35,764 nt of DNA from Polyangiaceae bacterium (lineage in GTDB: Bacteria; Myxococcota; Polyangia; Polyangiales; Polyangiaceae). This document shows, in pieces, positions 34,331 to 35,764 of this stretch. The notes below the pieces were generated by a model. It was not told the origin of the DNA. It searched no databases and saw nothing but the letters and a program-made list of their open reading frames with translations. The stretch is taken from assembly GCA_025936205.1 (NCBI GenBank), contig JAICTU010000020.1, positions 1-35,764 of the forward strand, read 5' to 3'. Position numbers and translations under genes: made by a program. The first letter of the stretch is position 1; every line of letters begins with the position of its first letter.

Positions 34331-34349
34331 TCTTGTCTAGGGTGCCTGC

Positions 34350-35165
34350 ATGAACGTCGCAGAGACCTGGCAACCCCCGGACTGGTTCGCCTCCCCCGCC
34401 GTTGTGGAGCAAGAGCAGCGTCACGCCCCTGGCAGCGCGGGGCTGCGCATCGTGATGATCGACGGCAGCGATACCCAGCAGCAGCTGCTGCTCGCAGCGG
34501 CGCGCTCGGCAGGGTTCGATTGCAGCTCGGAACACTGGTCGGGGCCCAGCGCCGGCCAGCCGCAGACCGCACTGCTGTTCGAGCCGGGAGACGACCTCAT
34601 CGGAGCGGCACGCTGCCTGCGCGCGTTGCGCACGAACCCGCAGCTCGCGGCCCTGCCCGCTCTGCTCGCCGTGCACCCCGGCCAGCTCTCGACGCTCGAC
34701 GCGGCGCTCGGCTTTGACGACTTCGTGCTCCAGCCGTGCCAGCCGCTCGAAGTGCGTGCCCGCATCCGCGCCGTCGCGCAGCGCCGTCGGGTGCCGCTGG
34801 CCCCCCTGGAGGAAGTGCCGGACGACGACGGCCTCCAGGTGGACGCCGTCGCGCACGAAGCGCGGGTCGACGGCCGCCTCATCCGCATGACGGCGCGCGA
34901 GTTCGCCCTGTTCGCGTATCTGCGAGCGCGCCCGGAGCGCGTGTTCACCCGCCAGCACCTGCTCGAGCGCGTCTGGGGTTACCGCTACCGTGGCGGGCCG
35001 CGCACCGTCGACACGCACATCGGCCGCCTGCGGCTCAAGTTTGGCGAAGCGTTTCCGATCGAGACGGTGCGTAGCAACGGCTACCGCCTGCGAGCCCCTG
35101 CCGCGCCGGCGTCACCGGCAGCGGAGCTGGCGGCGCAGGATTCGTCCTGCCACGCTGCCGAGTAA
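34350..35165 (+). CDS. OmpR/PhoB-type regulator with degenerate receiver
   Basis: The 271-residue protein ends in a winged helix at about residues 160-250 (LQVDAVAHEARVDGRLIRMTAREFALFAYLRARPERVFTRQHLLERVWGYRYRGGPRTVDTHIGRLRLKFG) that is fully normal. The N-terminal half has the shape of a receiver (GLRIVMIDGSDTQQQLLLAAARSAGF... ALPALLAVHPGQLSTLDAALGFDDFVLQPCQPLEVRARIRAV), but at the phospho-Asp position the sequence reads TALLFEPGDD, and the usual acidic pair after strand 1 is reduced to D-G-S-D. The Lys/Pro pair is QPCQP. It is therefore probably not phosphorylated in the usual way. No histidine kinase lies next to it. Start ATG 34350 lacks a strong ribosome binding site. Confidence 0.8.
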   Translation: MNVAETWQPPDWFASPAVVEQEQRHAPGSAGLRIVMIDGSDTQQQLLLAAARSAGFDCSSEHWSGPSAGQPQTALLFEPGDDLIGAARCLRALRTNPQLAALPALLAVHPGQLSTLDAALGFDDFVLQPCQPLEVRARIRAVAQRRRVPLAPLEEVPDDDGLQVDAVAHEARVDGRLIRMTAREFALFAYLRARPERVFTRQHLLERVWGYRYRGGPRTVDTHIGRLRLKFGEAFPIETVRSNGYRLRAPAAPASPAAELAAQDSSCHAAE

Positions 35166-35183
35166 GGGCGAGCGCCCGCGAGC

Positions 35184-35570
35184 TCAGCCGTGTTCCGCCA
35201 GGAACACGGCATTACCCGCCGGGTCGCGCACGATGATCTCGCGCGCGCCATAGAACGTCGTGCGCTCCGGCACCACTTCGGGATAGCCCTCCAGCGCCTT
35301 GCGCACCGGCGCGAGCGACGGCACCTCGCAGTAGATCATGGCCTGATACTTGGACTCCGCGAGCGGGGCGATGTCCTTCTTCAGCGAAGCGCGGCTCTGC
35401 AACATCAGCTCGACCTTGCCACGCTGCAAGATCACGAAGCCGAGGCGCTTGCCCTCCGGCACTTCGGTGATCTTCTCGAAACCGAGCCGGCCGACCCAGA
35501 ACTCGAGACATTCTTCGATACTGTCGACGATCAGATTGGGCGTGAGCTTGTTCAGTACGGGAGTTGCCAT
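35184..35570 (-). CDS. VOC-superfamily protein
   Basis: ATG 35570 gives 128 residues, with GAGG 10-13 bases upstream. An alternative ATG at 35582 overlaps the stop of the AraC gene (ATGA) and would add four residues. The protein is a glyoxalase/bleomycin-resistance fold: PNLIVDSIEECLEFWVGRLGFEKITEVPEGKRLGFVILQRGKVELMLQSRASL, ending YGAREIIVRDPAGNAVFLAEHG. Such proteins bind metal or sequester drugs. The first metal position has Asn (PNL) rather than His. It follows the AraC regulator with a gap of 8 bp, so they are cotranscribed. Confidence 0.85.
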   Translation of the reverse strand: MATPVLNKLTPNLIVDSIEECLEFWVGRLGFEKITEVPEGKRLGFVILQRGKVELMLQSRASLKKDIAPLAESKYQAMIYCEVPSLAPVRKALEGYPEVVPERTTFYGAREIIVRDPAGNAVFLAEHG

Positions 35571-35578
35571 GCTCTGCC

Positions 35579-35764
35579 TCATGCCCCCGTGAGCAGCGAA
35601 CGTATTGGAAAAATGGAATGCGGGGCGGCCCGCACCCTGCTCGGGCTCAGCCCCACCAGCTCGCGAAAATCGCGGCACATGTGCGCCTGATCGAAATAGC
35701 CGAGCCCCACGGCCGCCTGCGCCAGACTGTCGCCGGGACGGCGCTGCAGCTGATCGACGGCGCG
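35579..35764 (-). CDS. AraC-family regulator, C-terminal part (cut by window edge)
   Basis: Only the last 61 residues are in the window. AQAAVGLGYFDQAHMCRDFRELVGLSPSRVR is the second helix-turn-helix and the conserved end of the AraC DNA-binding domain. The tail ends PHSIFPIRSLLTGA with TGA at 35579-35581. It is the first gene of a unit with the VOC protein and probably controls it. Confidence 0.8.
   Translation of the reverse strand, partial: RAVDQLQRRPGDSLAQAAVGLGYFDQAHMCRDFRELVGLSPSRVRAAPHSIFPIRSLLTGA

Overview
This window is about 35.8 kb of GC-rich DNA whose gene content points to a myxobacterium (phylum Myxococcota, probably Polyangiales/Sorangium-like). The evidence is a Hanks-type Ser/Thr kinase next to PEGA and Kelch proteins, a MYXO-CTERM-like C-terminal tail on a secreted oxidase-like protein, several very Cys-rich surface lipoproteins, Gly/Ser/Asn linkers after lipoprotein signals, and a split two-gene LigD. 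The organism assignment is inferred from protein style, not from any marker RNA; no tRNA or rRNA is seen.

Layout. 1-2322 is a decayed region: a truncated IS21-type istA with its end carrying five ~23-bp spaced repeats, then a Cys-rich lipoprotein gene broken by about four single-base frameshifts. 2723-5733 (+) holds a secreted LPMO-like protein, two small hypothetical genes, a SAM methyltransferase and a DUF1360-like membrane protein. 5759-7381 (-) is a beta-barrel outer-membrane protein. 7715-12245 (+) holds a CE2-type esterase lipoprotein and a 974-residue Cys-repeat lipoprotein. 12332-13430 (-) is a VOC protein/WYL regulator pair. 13883-15260 holds a Cys-rich lipoprotein and a convergent single-pass membrane protein. 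15497-17171 is a divergent LysR/isochorismatase-like pair with a LysR-type dyad between them. 17721-18487 is a frameshifted REP-associated (RAYT) transposase with a REP-like hairpin at its stop codon. 19137-20980 (-) is a split LigD (ligase then polymerase, overlapping by 4 bp). 21120-24331 (+) is c-di-GMP signalling (REC-REC-GGDEF-EAL, then a stand-alone EAL). 24426-28522 (+) is a tightly packed kinase/TPR-PEGA/Kelch operon. 28557-31418 (-) holds a CE3-type esterase lipoprotein, a fatty acid hydroxylase and phosphoserine aminotransferase. 31554-35165 (+) holds an OPT-family transporter, a GST and an OmpR-type regulator with a degenerate receiver. The end is a VOC protein preceded by the C-terminal part of an AraC regulator (-).

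How the parts may work together. Three secreted or lipid-anchored proteins (LPMO-like, CE2, CE3) would suit deacetylation and oxidation of polysaccharides such as xylan or chitin at the cell surface, though they are spread over 27 kb and do not form one operon. The signalling block 21-28.5 kb runs on one strand from c-di-GMP enzymes to the kinase operon. The best candidates for something undescribed are the translationally coupled kinase/PEGA/Kelch module, the exported isochorismatase-like protein lacking its catalytic Cys, and the Cys-repeat lipoprotein family (one intact, one broken). No complete novel defence or biosynthetic system could be supported.
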